Source: Bin5 sp965218625 (GTDB taxonomy: Bacteria > Chloroflexota > Anaerolineae > Caldilineales > Caldilineaceae). Taken from it: a stretch of DNA of 64,000 nucleotides. The translations under genes were made by a program, and so were the position numbers. Where the stretch lies: contig CBDCLG010000009.1 of the NCBI GenBank assembly GCA_965218625.1, forward strand, positions 286,052-350,051. The letters are read 5' to 3'. This document shows positions 35,152 to 44,815 of this stretch, piece after piece (position 1 is the first letter of the stretch; every line of letters begins with the position of its first letter). The notes under the pieces were generated by a model. The model searched no databases and was not told where the DNA came from. It saw only the letters and a list, made by a program, of their open reading frames with translations.

Positions 35152-36042
35152 CTAGGGCGAAAACTCGCTGAGCGGTACGGTGCGGCCGCCTTCTTCGGCG
35201 GAGCGAACCAGCGCGGCCATGATCGCCATGACTTCGACGGCCCAGGCGACGGGGAAGGGCGGCTTCCCGCCGGCGGCCATCTCGATGACCTGGGCGAGCG
35301 TGCCGGTGTAGAAACGTTGCGCGTCGACGACGTCGGCTTCGCCTCTGCCCTCGGCGCCGAAGATCGCGGCATGGTAGAAGCCGGGCGTTTTGTGGAGCAG
35401 ATTGACGACCCCCTGGCGGCCGTCGCCGTAGTCGACCAGGGCGATGTCGCAGCGGTCGGTGCGCCGGGTCGTGACGGCCTGCGCGCCGCCGCCCAGCAGT
35501 GTGTGGAGCAGCTCGGTGGCGTGGACGCCGTAGAAGAAGGGGTGCTTGGCGCGCGGGTCGGGGAAGTCGCCGCCGGCTGCGCCGCTGACGATGACGCAGT
35601 TCAGAGGACCGAAGCCGGCCATCCGCTCCTGCAGTTCCATGACCTCGCCGGCATAGCGCAGCGCCGAGCAGGAGGTCAGCGGCGCATTTCGCTGCTTGGC
35701 CAAGCTGACCAGCTCGTGGACGTCTTCCATCTCGTTGGCGAAGGGCTTGTCAACGAAGGTGGGCAGGCCGGCTTCGAGCGCCAGGCGGGCGTAGGGCGGA
35801 TGGTCGTCGCCGTAGCGGTTGACGATCATGGCCAGGTCGACGTCGGTCAGGGCATCCTCGGGCGCGTCGACGACCGCGGGAATGCGGCATTCGTTTGCCT
35901 TGGCGCGGGCCTGGTCGCCGTCTTCGCCCCACAGTTTGACGACCTGCGCGCGGCTGTAGAGCGGGGCGTCGGGCAGGTTAACCAGGCGCGTCCAAGCCTC
36001 GGTATGCGTGCTGTCGGCCCCTATCATGCCGATTCGAATCAT
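35152..36042 (-). CDS. Gfo/Idh/MocA family oxidoreductase, short form
   Basis: A 296-residue, shorter member with GMIGADSTHTEAW at the N-terminus, VDKPFANEMEDV as the family lysine-proline motif, and HPFFYGVHATELLHTLLGGG in the second domain. The ATG at 36042 has GGGAG nine bases upstream; longer upstream reading gives no homology. The glycine motif is atypical (GADSTH in place of GxGxxG), as seen in a subset of this family. It is the first of three tandem paralogues and is divergent from the PhyH gene. Confidence 0.88.
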   Translation of the reverse strand: MIRIGMIGADSTHTEAWTRLVNLPDAPLYSRAQVVKLWGEDGDQARAKANECRIPAVVDAPEDALTDVDLAMIVNRYGDDHPPYARLALEAGLPTFVDKPFANEMEDVHELVSLAKQRNAPLTSCSALRYAGEVMELQERMAGFGPLNCVIVSGAAGGDFPDPRAKHPFFYGVHATELLHTLLGGGAQAVTTRRTDRCDIALVDYGDGRQGVVNLLHKTPGFYHAAIFGAEGRGEADVVDAQRFYTGTLAQVIEMAAGGKPPFPVAWAVEVMAIMAALVRSAEEGGRTVPLSEFSP

Positions 36043-36123
36043 AGTTTCTACTCCCGGTCGGTCATTCGGTTGTTCGGTTGGCGTCCGCCGCAAACCCGTC
36101 GCCCGACTGGGTGAGGATACCGA

Positions 36124-36153
36124 TTGACATTGCTTCTGCCTATTCGGTATACT
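36124..36153 (+). promoter_or_regulatory. Probable sigma-70-type promoter of the PhyH gene
   Basis: A perfect -35 box TTGACA (36124-36129) and a -10 box TATACT (36148-36153), 18 bases apart, lie about 105 bases before the PhyH start. The position is between two divergent genes. Confidence 0.6.
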
Positions 36154-36260
36154 CCAGTTGTCGTAACCGAGTCTGCAAGTTCTGCGCTTTTCGGCGCAGC
36201 TGGCGACGGGTCAAAAGTCCAGGACGTATTCAGATTATAACAGGAAGAGGGGTTCTCTCC

Positions 36261-37058
36261 ATGACGCTGACAGTCGAGCAAAAAGAGTTCTTCTGGGAAA
36301 ACGGCTACCTGCCCTATGATCGCGTCCTCTCCGCAGAGGAGCTGGATGGGCTACGCCGGCGCAGCGAGGATATTATCAGCGGCAATGTGAGGCACGTACC
36401 GCCGCGCTATATTCAGTTCGAAGAGCAGTTCCGCGACGGGCTGCCTGAGGACGTGGAGCCGCTGGATGCGGTGCGCAAGATGACGCAGCTTTGCTACTTC
36501 GACGACGAGTTTGAGTGGACCGCGCGCAAGCCGGAGATCGTCGACGTCATCGAGGAGCTGTTGGGCCCCAACATCAAGCTCTATACCGACCAGCTGATGA
36601 TGAAGCCGCGCTTCCACGGCACGGTCACGGACTGGCACCAGGACTCGTTGGCCTGGCTTCATTTTGCGCCGCAGGAGCACATCAGCTGCTGGGTCGCCCT
36701 GGACGACGCGACGGTCGAGAACGGCTGCATGACAGTGATTCCCGGCAGCCATAAGTGGGGCCCGATCGCGCGCGAATACAAGGACCGTTTTCTTACCAAT
36801 CCGCTGGTGACAGAGCCTGTTCCGGTGGAGCTGCCGGCGGGAAGCTGCATGTTCCACCACGGCCTCAACTTTCACCGCACGGGCGCAAACTCGACGGCCA
36901 ACCGGCGGCGCGGGCTGGCGCTACATTACATCCGCGCCGAAACGATGTATCTCGGCATCGAGGATGAAGAGGCGCGCATGCTGACCGAGTGTGAGAAACC
37001 GCGCGGTGAGTTTCGCTTCATGTTGATCCGCGGCCAGGAGTTCCCTGGACGGGTGTAA
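36261..37058 (+). CDS. Phytanoyl-CoA dioxygenase (PhyH) family protein
   Basis: A 265-residue Fe(II)/2-oxoglutarate-dependent oxygenase. The iron ligands are His126 and Asp128 in DWHQDS, with the distal His205 in NFHRTGAN. The 2-oxoglutarate-binding arginine is probably near RRRG (about 215-218). VALDDATVENGCMTVIPGSH is the usual family core. Members hydroxylate diverse small molecules in the cytoplasm; phytanoyl-CoA itself is not implied. The only plus-strand gene within a block of minus-strand Gfo/Idh genes, with its own promoter. Confidence 0.92.
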   Translation: MTLTVEQKEFFWENGYLPYDRVLSAEELDGLRRRSEDIISGNVRHVPPRYIQFEEQFRDGLPEDVEPLDAVRKMTQLCYFDDEFEWTARKPEIVDVIEELLGPNIKLYTDQLMMKPRFHGTVTDWHQDSLAWLHFAPQEHISCWVALDDATVENGCMTVIPGSHKWGPIAREYKDRFLTNPLVTEPVPVELPAGSCMFHHGLNFHRTGANSTANRRRGLALHYIRAETMYLGIEDEEARMLTECEKPRGEFRFMLIRGQEFPGRV

Positions 37059-37080
37059 CTCTTGGCTGGTTCGGGCTCAG

Positions 37081-38175
37081 CTACAGTTCGATTCGCCGGC
37101 CGGTGCGCGACGATTCATAGGCGGCATCGAAGATCTGCAGGAAGTGGTGGCCGTCTTCGACGCTGACCAGCGCCTGGCCGCCTTGGCGCACTGCTTTCAG
37201 GAACTCTGACACGTACTCATAACCCCACTGCTCGGCGTAGACCGCACGCGGCGCGGGCGGCATGTTGTATGTGCGCTGCGGCGCGCCCTGCCACTGCGGC
37301 GCGGCGCTGCTGACGACCAGTTTGCCTGACCCGACGTTGTCCCACGCGGCCGCGCCGAGGTTGCCGCGCACGGCCATGTAGGTGTCGTTGCGCGGACCGA
37401 CTCCGGTCAGCAGATAGCCCATGTGCAGGCAGGCGTGAACACCGTTGGTATACTCGAGCGCGACGGTGGCCGCGTCCTCCACTCCCTCCTGGCTCACGTC
37501 GGTGCGGCGGCTGCACAGCGCGGTGACCGAGCGCACGCGCGCCTGCGCGAACATCTGGAAGAGTGCCAGCCAGTGGCCGCCTTCCATGTGCAGGATGCCG
37601 CCGCCTTCGGTTTCGAGACGGTACATCCAGTGGTCGGGCTCGCGCAGGCCGGGCGCGATCTGGACGGTGACCAGCCTGGCTTCCATGGCGAGCAGCTTGC
37701 CCAGCACACCTTCGTCCAGGCAGCGCCGGATCTCATGCGCCACAGGATGACTGGGCCAGGGATAGCCGATTCGAATGACGAGGTTGCGCTGCGCGGCCAG
37801 TTCGCACAGGGGCAAGAGCTCGGGCGCGGTGCGCGCGGCCTGCTTTTCGATGAAGAGATGCTTGCCCGCCTCGGCCAGACGCAGGGCCGCAGGCGTTGCC
37901 TCGTTTGGCGGCAGCATCACCACTGCCGCCTCGAACGCCTCACGTTCAAGCAGTTCTTCCAGCGAGGTGTAGATGCGCGCCGACGGGTCGTGACGCGACA
38001 GGCTCTCCAGCGCGCCGGCCTCATCCGGGTCCCACTCGCAGTATGCGACGATGCGCGCGTCTTCGCGGCCGAAAAAGGACTTGATCAGGCCATGATTGCC
38101 GTCCGGTTCCAGTCCGCCGGCGTGGATGCGCAGGCCTACGATTGCAACGCCCAATGGATCCGCTGTCTTATTCAT
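37081..38175 (-). CDS. Gfo/Idh/MocA family oxidoreductase
   Basis: A 364-residue enzyme with GVAIVGLRIHAGG (a loose glycine motif), FIEKQAARTAPELL in place of the usual EKP, and GGGILHMEGGHWLALFQ in the substrate domain. The normal proline after EK is replaced by glutamine, which is unusual for the family. The ATG at 38175 overlaps the stop of the next oxidoreductase in an ATGA arrangement. The two proteins are therefore translationally coupled and may form successive steps or a heteromer. Confidence 0.88.
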   Translation of the reverse strand: MNKTADPLGVAIVGLRIHAGGLEPDGNHGLIKSFFGREDARIVAYCEWDPDEAGALESLSRHDPSARIYTSLEELLEREAFEAAVVMLPPNEATPAALRLAEAGKHLFIEKQAARTAPELLPLCELAAQRNLVIRIGYPWPSHPVAHEIRRCLDEGVLGKLLAMEARLVTVQIAPGLREPDHWMYRLETEGGGILHMEGGHWLALFQMFAQARVRSVTALCSRRTDVSQEGVEDAATVALEYTNGVHACLHMGYLLTGVGPRNDTYMAVRGNLGAAAWDNVGSGKLVVSSAAPQWQGAPQRTYNMPPAPRAVYAEQWGYEYVSEFLKAVRQGGQALVSVEDGHHFLQIFDAAYESSRTGRRIEL

Positions 38176-39209
38176 AGTGTAACCGTCTTTCCTTTGGCCG
38201 CGGACTCGTGGGCGGCCTCGATGATCCGGAGTGATGTGATGATCTCCTCCACCTTGTATCCGCTGCTTCCTTGGCCGCGGATGGCAGCGGCGAAGGCCTG
38301 TATGGAGGCGCGGCCCTGTGGGCCGTAGCCCGGCACCTGGGCCGAGGGGAAGTCGAACCGCCGCAGCGGCGCGCCCGACCAATCCGGGTGCTCGCTCTTG
38401 ATGGTGCAGCAGCCCTCGTCCACGTCCCATTTGATCCAACCGTCCGACCCGCGCAGTCCGATCGAGATTTCGCCGTCGCCCGAGGTGAAGTAGCCGGCGT
38501 GGAGGCTGCCGATCATGCCGTTGTCGAAGGCGAGCGAAACGGCTGCGGCGTCCTCGACGTCGATGTCGTGGCCACCGACGTTGGCTTCGATGGCGGCGAC
38601 GCGAGCGACCTCGGCGCCGGTGAGATAGCGCATCAGGTCGAACCAGTGGCAGCCCAGGAAGTTGAGGATGCCGCCGCCGGCGTTTTCGCGGCTGAAGTAC
38701 CAGGTCTGTGGGTCGCGCCGGGCGACGCTGGATGTCAGGAAACGGAACTCGATCGAGTAGGGCTTGCCGAGCAGACCGGCGGCCCATGTCTGGTTGATCA
38801 GACGCGCAATTGGGTGAAAGCGCCAGGTATAGCCGCAGGAGAAGTGGAGATTGTTGCGATGGACGGCCTCGGCGACGGGTTCCAGTGCAGTGGAGTGGAC
38901 CGCGTACGGCTTTTCGCCCCAGACGTGGATGCCGGCCTGCGCCACCTGCAGCATCCATGCCGGCATATCCTTCAGGTAGGTTGAGACCATGACCGCGTCG
39001 GGCCGGGCCTGGGTCAGAAGGTCGTCGAGGCTGTCGTAAAACGGGACGTGCTGAACATCCGGTTTCAGGTTGGGTTTGACCGTTTCCGGGTCGGGATCGT
39101 AAAAGCCGACCAGATCGATCTCATCGGAAAGCAGCATCAGCGTGTCGCGATACATATTGGCGTGCATCAAGGAGACGCCCGCCTGGGCAAAACGGAGTTT
39201 ATTGGTCAT
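38172..39209 (-). CDS. Gfo/Idh/MocA family oxidoreductase
   Basis: A 345-residue enzyme. The N-terminus RFAQAGVSLMHANMY lacks the classical GxGxxG. The family motif is WGEKPYAVHS, and the substrate domain has GGGILNFLGCHWFDLMRYLTG. The ATG at 39209 with GGAG nine bases upstream is preferred over an upstream ATG at 39224. It overlaps the downstream oxidoreductase by four bases. The non-standard cofactor loop resembles that of its neighbour, suggesting related function. Confidence 0.88.
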   Translation of the reverse strand: MTNKLRFAQAGVSLMHANMYRDTLMLLSDEIDLVGFYDPDPETVKPNLKPDVQHVPFYDSLDDLLTQARPDAVMVSTYLKDMPAWMLQVAQAGIHVWGEKPYAVHSTALEPVAEAVHRNNLHFSCGYTWRFHPIARLINQTWAAGLLGKPYSIEFRFLTSSVARRDPQTWYFSRENAGGGILNFLGCHWFDLMRYLTGAEVARVAAIEANVGGHDIDVEDAAAVSLAFDNGMIGSLHAGYFTSGDGEISIGLRGSDGWIKWDVDEGCCTIKSEHPDWSGAPLRRFDFPSAQVPGYGPQGRASIQAFAAAIRGQGSSGYKVEEIITSLRIIEAAHESAAKGKTVTL

Positions 39210-39270
39210 GAAGGCTGGCTCCATCCGTGGCTGCCGGCGGGGGCCGGCAGTTTCGTTCGAAGTCGTAAAG

Positions 39271-39861
39271 TCAAACTGTGGTCCAGAACTCGTCGCCGAT
39301 CAGGCATGAGCCGAGGGGCCGGCCGACGAGCGGGACCCAGTCCTGGCGGTCGTAAATGGCGCCGGGCACGGCTTCGTCGTCTATAGCGAGACTGGCGCGC
39401 GCGGCGACGACGAAGAAACAGTATGTGTAGACGCTCGAAGACCCGCCCTGGCCGTGGTGAACAAAGGGCGGCTCCAGCCCGGCCCAGGTTGCCTCAATGT
39501 GACGGTGGGCCGTGTCGATCGAGTAGCCCAGGCGGCGGCCCAAATCGCCGCTACGGCCAAAGCGGGCGGTGAGGACCGGTTCACCGCACTCTGCCAGCGG
39601 GTTGTCGCGGTCGCGATACATGCGGTTGTAGAGCCAGTCCGCCAGATCCGGGTTGTCAGTGTAGGCGGCGTTTTCGGGCGGCGTGGATAGGCTGGCTGCA
39701 TCGAGATAGAGAAAGGCCGCGTGTCCGCCGCCGGCCGGGCTGTACTCGGTCTGGAAGAGGCTGAAGCGGGCGCAATCCTCTTCCTCGCCCGGCCGCCGCA
39801 GGTAGAGCAGATAGTGGATGCCGCACCAGATCGGCGTCTGGCCGCTCGTGTTGCGGGTCAT
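39271..39861 (-). CDS. Conserved-looking protein of unknown function
   Basis: A 196-residue soluble protein with no signal peptide, membrane segment or recognised motif. It contains the segments WCGIHYLLYLRRPGEEED, YTDNPDLADWLYNRMYRD and HIEATWAGLEPPFVHH, with many aromatic and acidic residues, suggesting a compact beta-rich fold. It lies 15 bases after the DegT gene and 61 bases before the Gfo/Idh pair, so it is probably co-transcribed with these sugar-type enzymes. Function not assigned. Confidence 0.65.
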   Translation of the reverse strand: MTRNTSGQTPIWCGIHYLLYLRRPGEEEDCARFSLFQTEYSPAGGGHAAFLYLDAASLSTPPENAAYTDNPDLADWLYNRMYRDRDNPLAECGEPVLTARFGRSGDLGRRLGYSIDTAHRHIEATWAGLEPPFVHHGQGGSSSVYTYCFFVVAARASLAIDDEAVPGAIYDRQDWVPLVGRPLGSCLIGDEFWTTV

Positions 39862-39876
39862 GGTCGATGCCGTCGG

Positions 39877-41139
39877 CTAGATGCCGCCGTGGTTGCGTTT
39901 GCGATAGCGGCCAAAGACTTTGCGGATGGCGGCGGAGATGTCGGCGACGTCTTCATCGTCGAAGCTTGGTTTCATTCCCAGGCCGAAGCCGCGCCGCATC
40001 AGCTTCTCACCGTTGGGACATTCGACTTGCCTGTAGTCGAGCGGCTTGTCCCGCTCGTAGTCGAAGGGAAAGCGGCTGCGGCCATAGCAGTTCGGTTCGG
40101 AGAGAAACTGGTTGCGATAGAGCGGTCCTTCCTTGCCCGAGCCGATATAGGGCCCGCCGGCGGGGATGCCCTCGCGGTTGAGGGCCTCAGCGAATTCCCA
40201 GGCGTCGCACTCCGTCTTGTCGGTGTCCAACGTCATGCCCATCACCCAGTAGGAGTTGCGGTCTCCCTCGCGCACGCGCTGGGGCGCGATCTCGTCGATG
40301 TCCGAGACCTGGTCGATAATCTGCTGCGCCGCCCAGATCTTCTTTTCTATGTAGCCGTCGACCTTTTTGAGTTGTGTGAGCAGGATCGCGGCCATCAGAT
40401 CATTCAGCTTGTAGTTGGGCGCGAGGAAATAGTTGGCGTAGGGACGCCCTTCGAATGGCCCGCCGTTGCGCGGCAGGGCACAGTCGGAAAAGATGAGGGC
40501 GCGTTCCCACAGCGTCTCGTTGTCGGTCATGATGGCACCGCCGCCGCCGGCGGAGAGGTGTTTTCCGCCGAAGCTGAAACCGTTGATGTCGCCCATCGAG
40601 CCTACGACCTGGCCCTGGAATTCGGCGAAGTGGGCCTGGCAGCAGTCCTCGAGCAGGAAGAGCTGGTGGCGGTCGGCGATCTCGCGCAAGGCGGCCATGT
40701 CGCAGGGGTTGCCGAACAGGTGGACGGCGATGATAGCGCGTGTCCTGGGCGTAATCTTGGCCTCGACGTCGGCCGGGTCCAGGGTGAATGTGTCGTCGAT
40801 GTCGGCGAAGACCGGGACGCAGTTGTGCAGCAGCGTGCCGATGATGCTGCCGCCCGATGTCCAGGGCGTAACGATGATCTCGTCGCCGGGGTCGGGATTG
40901 ATGGCGCCGACACAGGTGTGCATGGCGGCGGTGCCCGAGGTTACGGTAACGACGTGGGCGACGCCGTGCCGCGCCGCGAATTCGCGTTCAAACCGGGCAA
41001 CTTTCGGCCCTTTGCCCAGCGAGCCGGACTGGACCACTTCCGAAAGCGCCTCGATGTCCTCTTCGCCGAAGAAGTGGTCCTTTCCGAAGGGCAGGGTGCG
41101 GACGGGTTCGCCGCCTTCAATTGCCAGTCGTTCTCTCAT
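39877..41139 (-). CDS. DegT/DnrJ/EryC1/StrS family aminotransferase
   Basis: A 420-residue PLP enzyme with LAIEGGEPVRT at the N-terminus, VTSGTAAMH for phosphate binding, Asp165 in LLEDCCQAH, and Schiff-base Lys193 in SFGGKHLSAGGGG. Family length is normal. It begins a minus-strand operon followed by a protein of unknown function and two coupled Gfo/Idh oxidoreductases. Oxidation plus transamination of a sugar or cyclitol would be a coherent joint role, by inference. Confidence 0.92.
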   Translation of the reverse strand: MRERLAIEGGEPVRTLPFGKDHFFGEEDIEALSEVVQSGSLGKGPKVARFEREFAARHGVAHVVTVTSGTAAMHTCVGAINPDPGDEIIVTPWTSGGSIIGTLLHNCVPVFADIDDTFTLDPADVEAKITPRTRAIIAVHLFGNPCDMAALREIADRHQLFLLEDCCQAHFAEFQGQVVGSMGDINGFSFGGKHLSAGGGGAIMTDNETLWERALIFSDCALPRNGGPFEGRPYANYFLAPNYKLNDLMAAILLTQLKKVDGYIEKKIWAAQQIIDQVSDIDEIAPQRVREGDRNSYWVMGMTLDTDKTECDAWEFAEALNREGIPAGGPYIGSGKEGPLYRNQFLSEPNCYGRSRFPFDYERDKPLDYRQVECPNGEKLMRRGFGLGMKPSFDDEDVADISAAIRKVFGRYRKRNHGGI

Positions 41140-41159
41140 TGCAGTGTCTCTCCTTCGCG

Positions 41160-41870
41160 TCAGGACGCGACTTGATTGATGTCGTCATCTGCCATCAGAC
41201 CTGCGAATGTGCCGACCAGTCGCTCCAGGTCGCGCGGCAGCAGATACTCCTCCGTATCCTGCATTACCCTTTTCTGCCCCTTGTCCAGAAGGCCGAACCG
41301 CCACACCGTCCCCGTCGTGACCGCCCCGTAGATCTGCGTCTGCGCGCGCGCCGCGGGCCTCGCGCCGCCAGCCCGCTGCGAACGCTGTGCCTTGCGCCGC
41401 CGCTGGGGATGTTTCGAAGCAACAGTCGGCGCAGCCGCCTCCTCACACACAGCAATCATCTGGGCAGCCATCTGCGTGAAACCGCGCGTCAGGTCCGCCT
41501 CCCTCGTCCCTGTCACCACAACCTCATTCCTGCCGCGCAGCAGATAGTCCACTTCGCCCTGCACCTGCCTGCCGGCCGCGCGATAACCGATCAGCAACCT
41601 GAACTTCACCCGGTCCAATGCCGCAAACAGTACGGGCGTCACATAGAAGGCGCGTCGCGCCGCTTCCGTGGCCAGAGGCACATGGGGAAGGCGAGTGCGC
41701 ATCTGCTCGCCCAACAGGTCAAGTTGCGGTGTGGCGCCGGAAGACGAACAGGGCAGCGACAAGGAGAGAACGCGATAGCGGTAGCCTAACTCTGCCAATA
41801 TGTCGGCAGTGCTCGAATTGAGGTCAAAGATCTGGGAAAAGGTGTGGGGAAATCTTTCCTGCAGTACCAT
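41160..41870 (-). CDS. Decayed PD-(D/E)XK-fold protein of unknown function
   Basis: A 236-residue protein. Its middle and C-terminal parts (GEVDYLLRGR, GFTQMAAQMIAVCEE, IYGAVTTGTVWRFGLL) match the layout of a widespread restriction-endonuclease-fold family. In that family a VDY strand is followed by a V-E-A-K strand, then a helix with GxxQ, then YGIVTNGxxWxFG. Here the E-x-K position reads VTGTR, so the catalytic Glu and Lys appear to be replaced by Gly and Arg. It may be an inactive or regulatory homologue. A low-complexity basic stretch (KHPQRRRKAQRSQR) sits in the middle. Last in the same-strand block before the DegT operon, 20 bases away. Confidence 0.6.
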   Translation of the reverse strand: MVLQERFPHTFSQIFDLNSSTADILAELGYRYRVLSLSLPCSSSGATPQLDLLGEQMRTRLPHVPLATEAARRAFYVTPVLFAALDRVKFRLLIGYRAAGRQVQGEVDYLLRGRNEVVVTGTREADLTRGFTQMAAQMIAVCEEAAAPTVASKHPQRRRKAQRSQRAGGARPAARAQTQIYGAVTTGTVWRFGLLDKGQKRVMQDTEEYLLPRDLERLVGTFAGLMADDDINQVAS

Positions 41871-42523
41871 GAAGTTGCCGTGTTGGCGGGCGACTGGAGG
41901 TCCAATAGCCCATTCCAGGCAATTGGAGACACTCTTCGCGCCATCCGCGGCGCCAAAATGGAGCAGCTGAACCAGTTCCCCAAACCGGGCCGCACCGACG
42001 CGCCAACCCAGTCGTCATCTCCGGCAATCGTAGCAAAGCATCGGTTCCGTGTCAAGAGATCTTTTTCGTCTCGGGGGACTCATGGTGAACGTGAGGAAAC
42101 ACGCGAGAGCGAGAGGAGCCGGGTTGGGCGTTGGGTCCAGCGAAACGCAAACCCAGGTAGTCAAAGGGACGGACGAGACGCCGGGCAATTGATTCCGAAA
42201 GCCTGGGCACGCCAGACTGTATTGCGAGAGTTCATGAGCGTTTATGTACGACTGCGAATGTCTGATCAGGTGTTCAGGCATGAAGACTCAGGTTGAAGCC
42301 CACTGGCAAGCGGGCAGTATTGGCAACCATGCTGTTTGAGGTTGGGGGGCTAACAGGCGCTGCTTCCGGTCGCGTCTTCGTCCTTCAACCTTATGGGGTT
42401 ACAGGCGTATGAAACGACTTGCAAGCGGTCACTTGTGTCCTGCTTGTGATACACTTTGCAAGCGCTTACCAAAGGGCCTCTGCAGGCTGGCACCACAGGA
42501 AAAACAGTACCTCCAAGGAACTG
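41871..42523. other. Intergenic region, no gene recognised
   Basis: About 650 bases between divergent units. Short open frames on both strands have no domain character. It borders the pseudogene region and probably includes decayed sequence. Confidence 0.4.
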
Positions 42524-44282
42524 ATGGACGCCTCTAACGTGAGCAGTCACGTCTCGGCTGGCCCAAACGCTGCCCCTGCGCGCCAGAATCCGGCATCCCA
42601 AGCGCTGGAACTATTCGCCTATCTTCCCTGGCTAGTTCTGTTTGGATGGCTCTCCAGGGTCGCCTGGTTTCTGTGCGACGACGCCTTCATCAGTTTTCGA
42701 TACGTCCGAAACCTGCTTGCCGGGCACGGTCTGGTCTTCAACCCCGGGGAATACGTAGAGGGCTACACCAACTTTCTCTGGATATTAGAGCTGGCTGCCA
42801 TCTGGGGCATCTTCGGCCACCGTCCTGAGGATGCCGCGCCGTGGTTATCGGTCGCCTACACTGTCGGAACATTGGCCGCCATAACACTGTTATGGATTGC
42901 GTCCGACTGCCATTCGCTTCGGCAGTCGCGTGGTCCTGGCGGGCTGGATGGCGCTGGGTCTGTCTGTGCAGCAGCGCGACGTTCGCCGTCTGGACTTCTG
43001 GCGGAGGCCTGGAGACGCGGCAGTTCACCTTTCTTTGTCGTTTTGGCGGTCGTAAGTCTGACCCTTCACCGTGAGTGGCCGGGGCGGCCTCATCGCCGCC
43101 TCGCTCAGCTCTGGCTGCGGCCGAGCTGACAAGGCCTGAGGGGCTGATGCTGGCCGGGGTCTGTTTCTTCTGGTACGGCGTCCAGTTTGCGCTCAAAGAG
43201 GGGACGAATCAGTGCGAGACTGATTCGCCAGACTCTATTGCTCACCTTGCCTTTCATGCCGTCATTGTTCTGGCGCACTATCTGGGTCGTTACGTCTACT
43301 ACGGCGAATGGCTGCCCAACACCTACTTTGCCAAGCACGTGCGCCCCTGGTACGAGTCCGGCTTTCGTTACCTGGGAGCCGCCGCGCTCGAGACGGGACT
43401 CTACCTGATTCATCCCTCTTGTCATTTTACGCGTTACTCCGCCAGGTGGCGACGGCATAGGGACGCATCGTACGCACTGGTTCTGCTCGCGGTCTGCGCC
43501 CATGTGACCTACCTGCTGCCGATCGGCGGAGACCTTTTCGAGTATCGCCCGCTCGACTTCTACTGGCCTCTGCTATCGCTTCCCGCGTCGGATGGGTGTG
43601 TTGCTTCGTTGGGTTCATGCTATCGGACAGGCCTTATCAGACACCCATTGGGTTGCTGCAGAGGGCGATTCGCTGGGAGCAGGCGTGGTAGCAATCCTGG
43701 TCATCTTCCTGGCTCACAGTCTGCTCCATGCCAGCTCGATCCAGGCAGTCTTGCTGTTCGAGGCAACGAGAACTGGCGCGGCACGTCTGCCCAGGTCCGC
43801 ACTTTCGAAGTCAGACCAAGACAATGCGGCCTGGCTTCTCGACGCTGCCAGGAATGCAGGCGATCTCGCTTCACGATCTCAAACGACCTGCGCGACGCAG
43901 ACAACTTCGATCATCTGGGTCGGCCTGCGCGCAGCCTTTGCACAGGTAGACCTCGGCGGACGGAGATGATCAGCCGCTGGAAGCCCTTACGAAGACGCAT
44001 GGAACGCGGCTGTAATTCCCTCTGATGCCATCGTTGCCGACGGCGCCCTGGGGAAATTCTATTACCTGCCGCGAGCTGAGAGTCTTTGATACGTTTGGGC
44101 TGACCGACGCACACCGTTGCCCGCACGCCCAGTTGCTCATCGGCCCAACTCCAGAGCGGATAATCGCTCACGATCGCTCATCCGACGCTTCAGAGTACCT
44201 GGGCAAAGCGCGGCGCCAATCTGAACATAAGCCACCCTTCCATTCATCCGATCTGATATACACAGGTGCATGTCAGGTATGA
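42524..44282 (+). pseudogene. Frameshifted multi-membrane glycosyltransferase-like protein
   Basis: Fragments of one protein appear in alternating frames. They are DDAFISFRYVRNLLAGHGLV and EYVEGYTNFLWILELAAIWG (42675-42815), then TFAVWTSGGGLETRQFTF (about 42980-43035), then AAELTRPEGLMLAGVCFFWY (about 43114-43175). Next come HYLGRYVYYGEWLPNTYFAK and HVTYLLPIGGDLFEYRPLDF, then VADGALGKFYYLPR and finally VFDTFGLTDAH with IIAHDRS. This order matches the large polytopic membrane proteins of Chloroflexota with PMT/ArnT-like architecture. At least four frame changes separate the pieces, so the gene is dead as read. The degree of damage exceeds what a few sequencing errors would give. Confidence 0.75.
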
Positions 44283-44329
44283 CAGCAAGGATAGGGGCCG
44301 GACCTCTGGCTGTCTTTCAACTCAAATGA

Positions 44330-44815
44330 CGCCCAGCATCGCCACAAAGATTCTTGCTCGCGCACGGCCCTCGATGCCCAGCCGCCACTCATTGGCCGTT
44401 CATGGCGTCCGCTGAGCCGGGCGGTTCGCTACGATTCAGGCGTCAACCTCCTTGAGTTTTCAATCGAACAAAACCGCTTTCTCTGGCTAGAAACCAGTTG
44501 GGAAGCCACGACTTCGCAACTGGTGACTCCGATCTCAAGACCTCACTGCGTCTGTACCGGTGAGGCAGGCGAGGGACCGTTTGGGCGAACGATCAACCGC
44601 TGGTGACAATGGGTGATCGATTGACCAGTCGTTGGGATCCCAATACCCAAGTCCCCATCTTGAATTTGGTTGACATTCCACCTGAACACCGCCTGGCCAG
44701 TATAAGTTGAGCCTGATCGTATATGACAGCCAGACCCTTGTCCCGGCCGCCGAAATTAACTTGTGGCAGACGGAATTCGTACTGGCGCAAATTGAAATCC
44801 AATGAAGACTCCTCG
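44330..44815 (+). pseudogene. Remnant of a second membrane-glycoprotein C-terminal domain
   Basis: Peptide fragments in changing frames read DSGVNLLEFSIEQNRFLWLE, RWDPNTQVPILNLVDIPP and LSLIVYDSQTLVPAAEINLW, ending at a TGA at 44812-44814. They resemble the beta-sandwich C-terminal domain that in Chloroflexota follows large polytopic glycosyltransferase-like proteins. It may be the far end of the preceding pseudogene or of a neighbouring paralogue. Several stops interrupt it. Identification is by pattern only. Confidence 0.5.

Noticed and set aside
37081..38958. A 625-residue fusion of two oxidoreductases
   Set aside because: The upstream part is an out-of-frame reading of the neighbouring gene. 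The ATGA overlap at 38172-38175 shows two separate genes.
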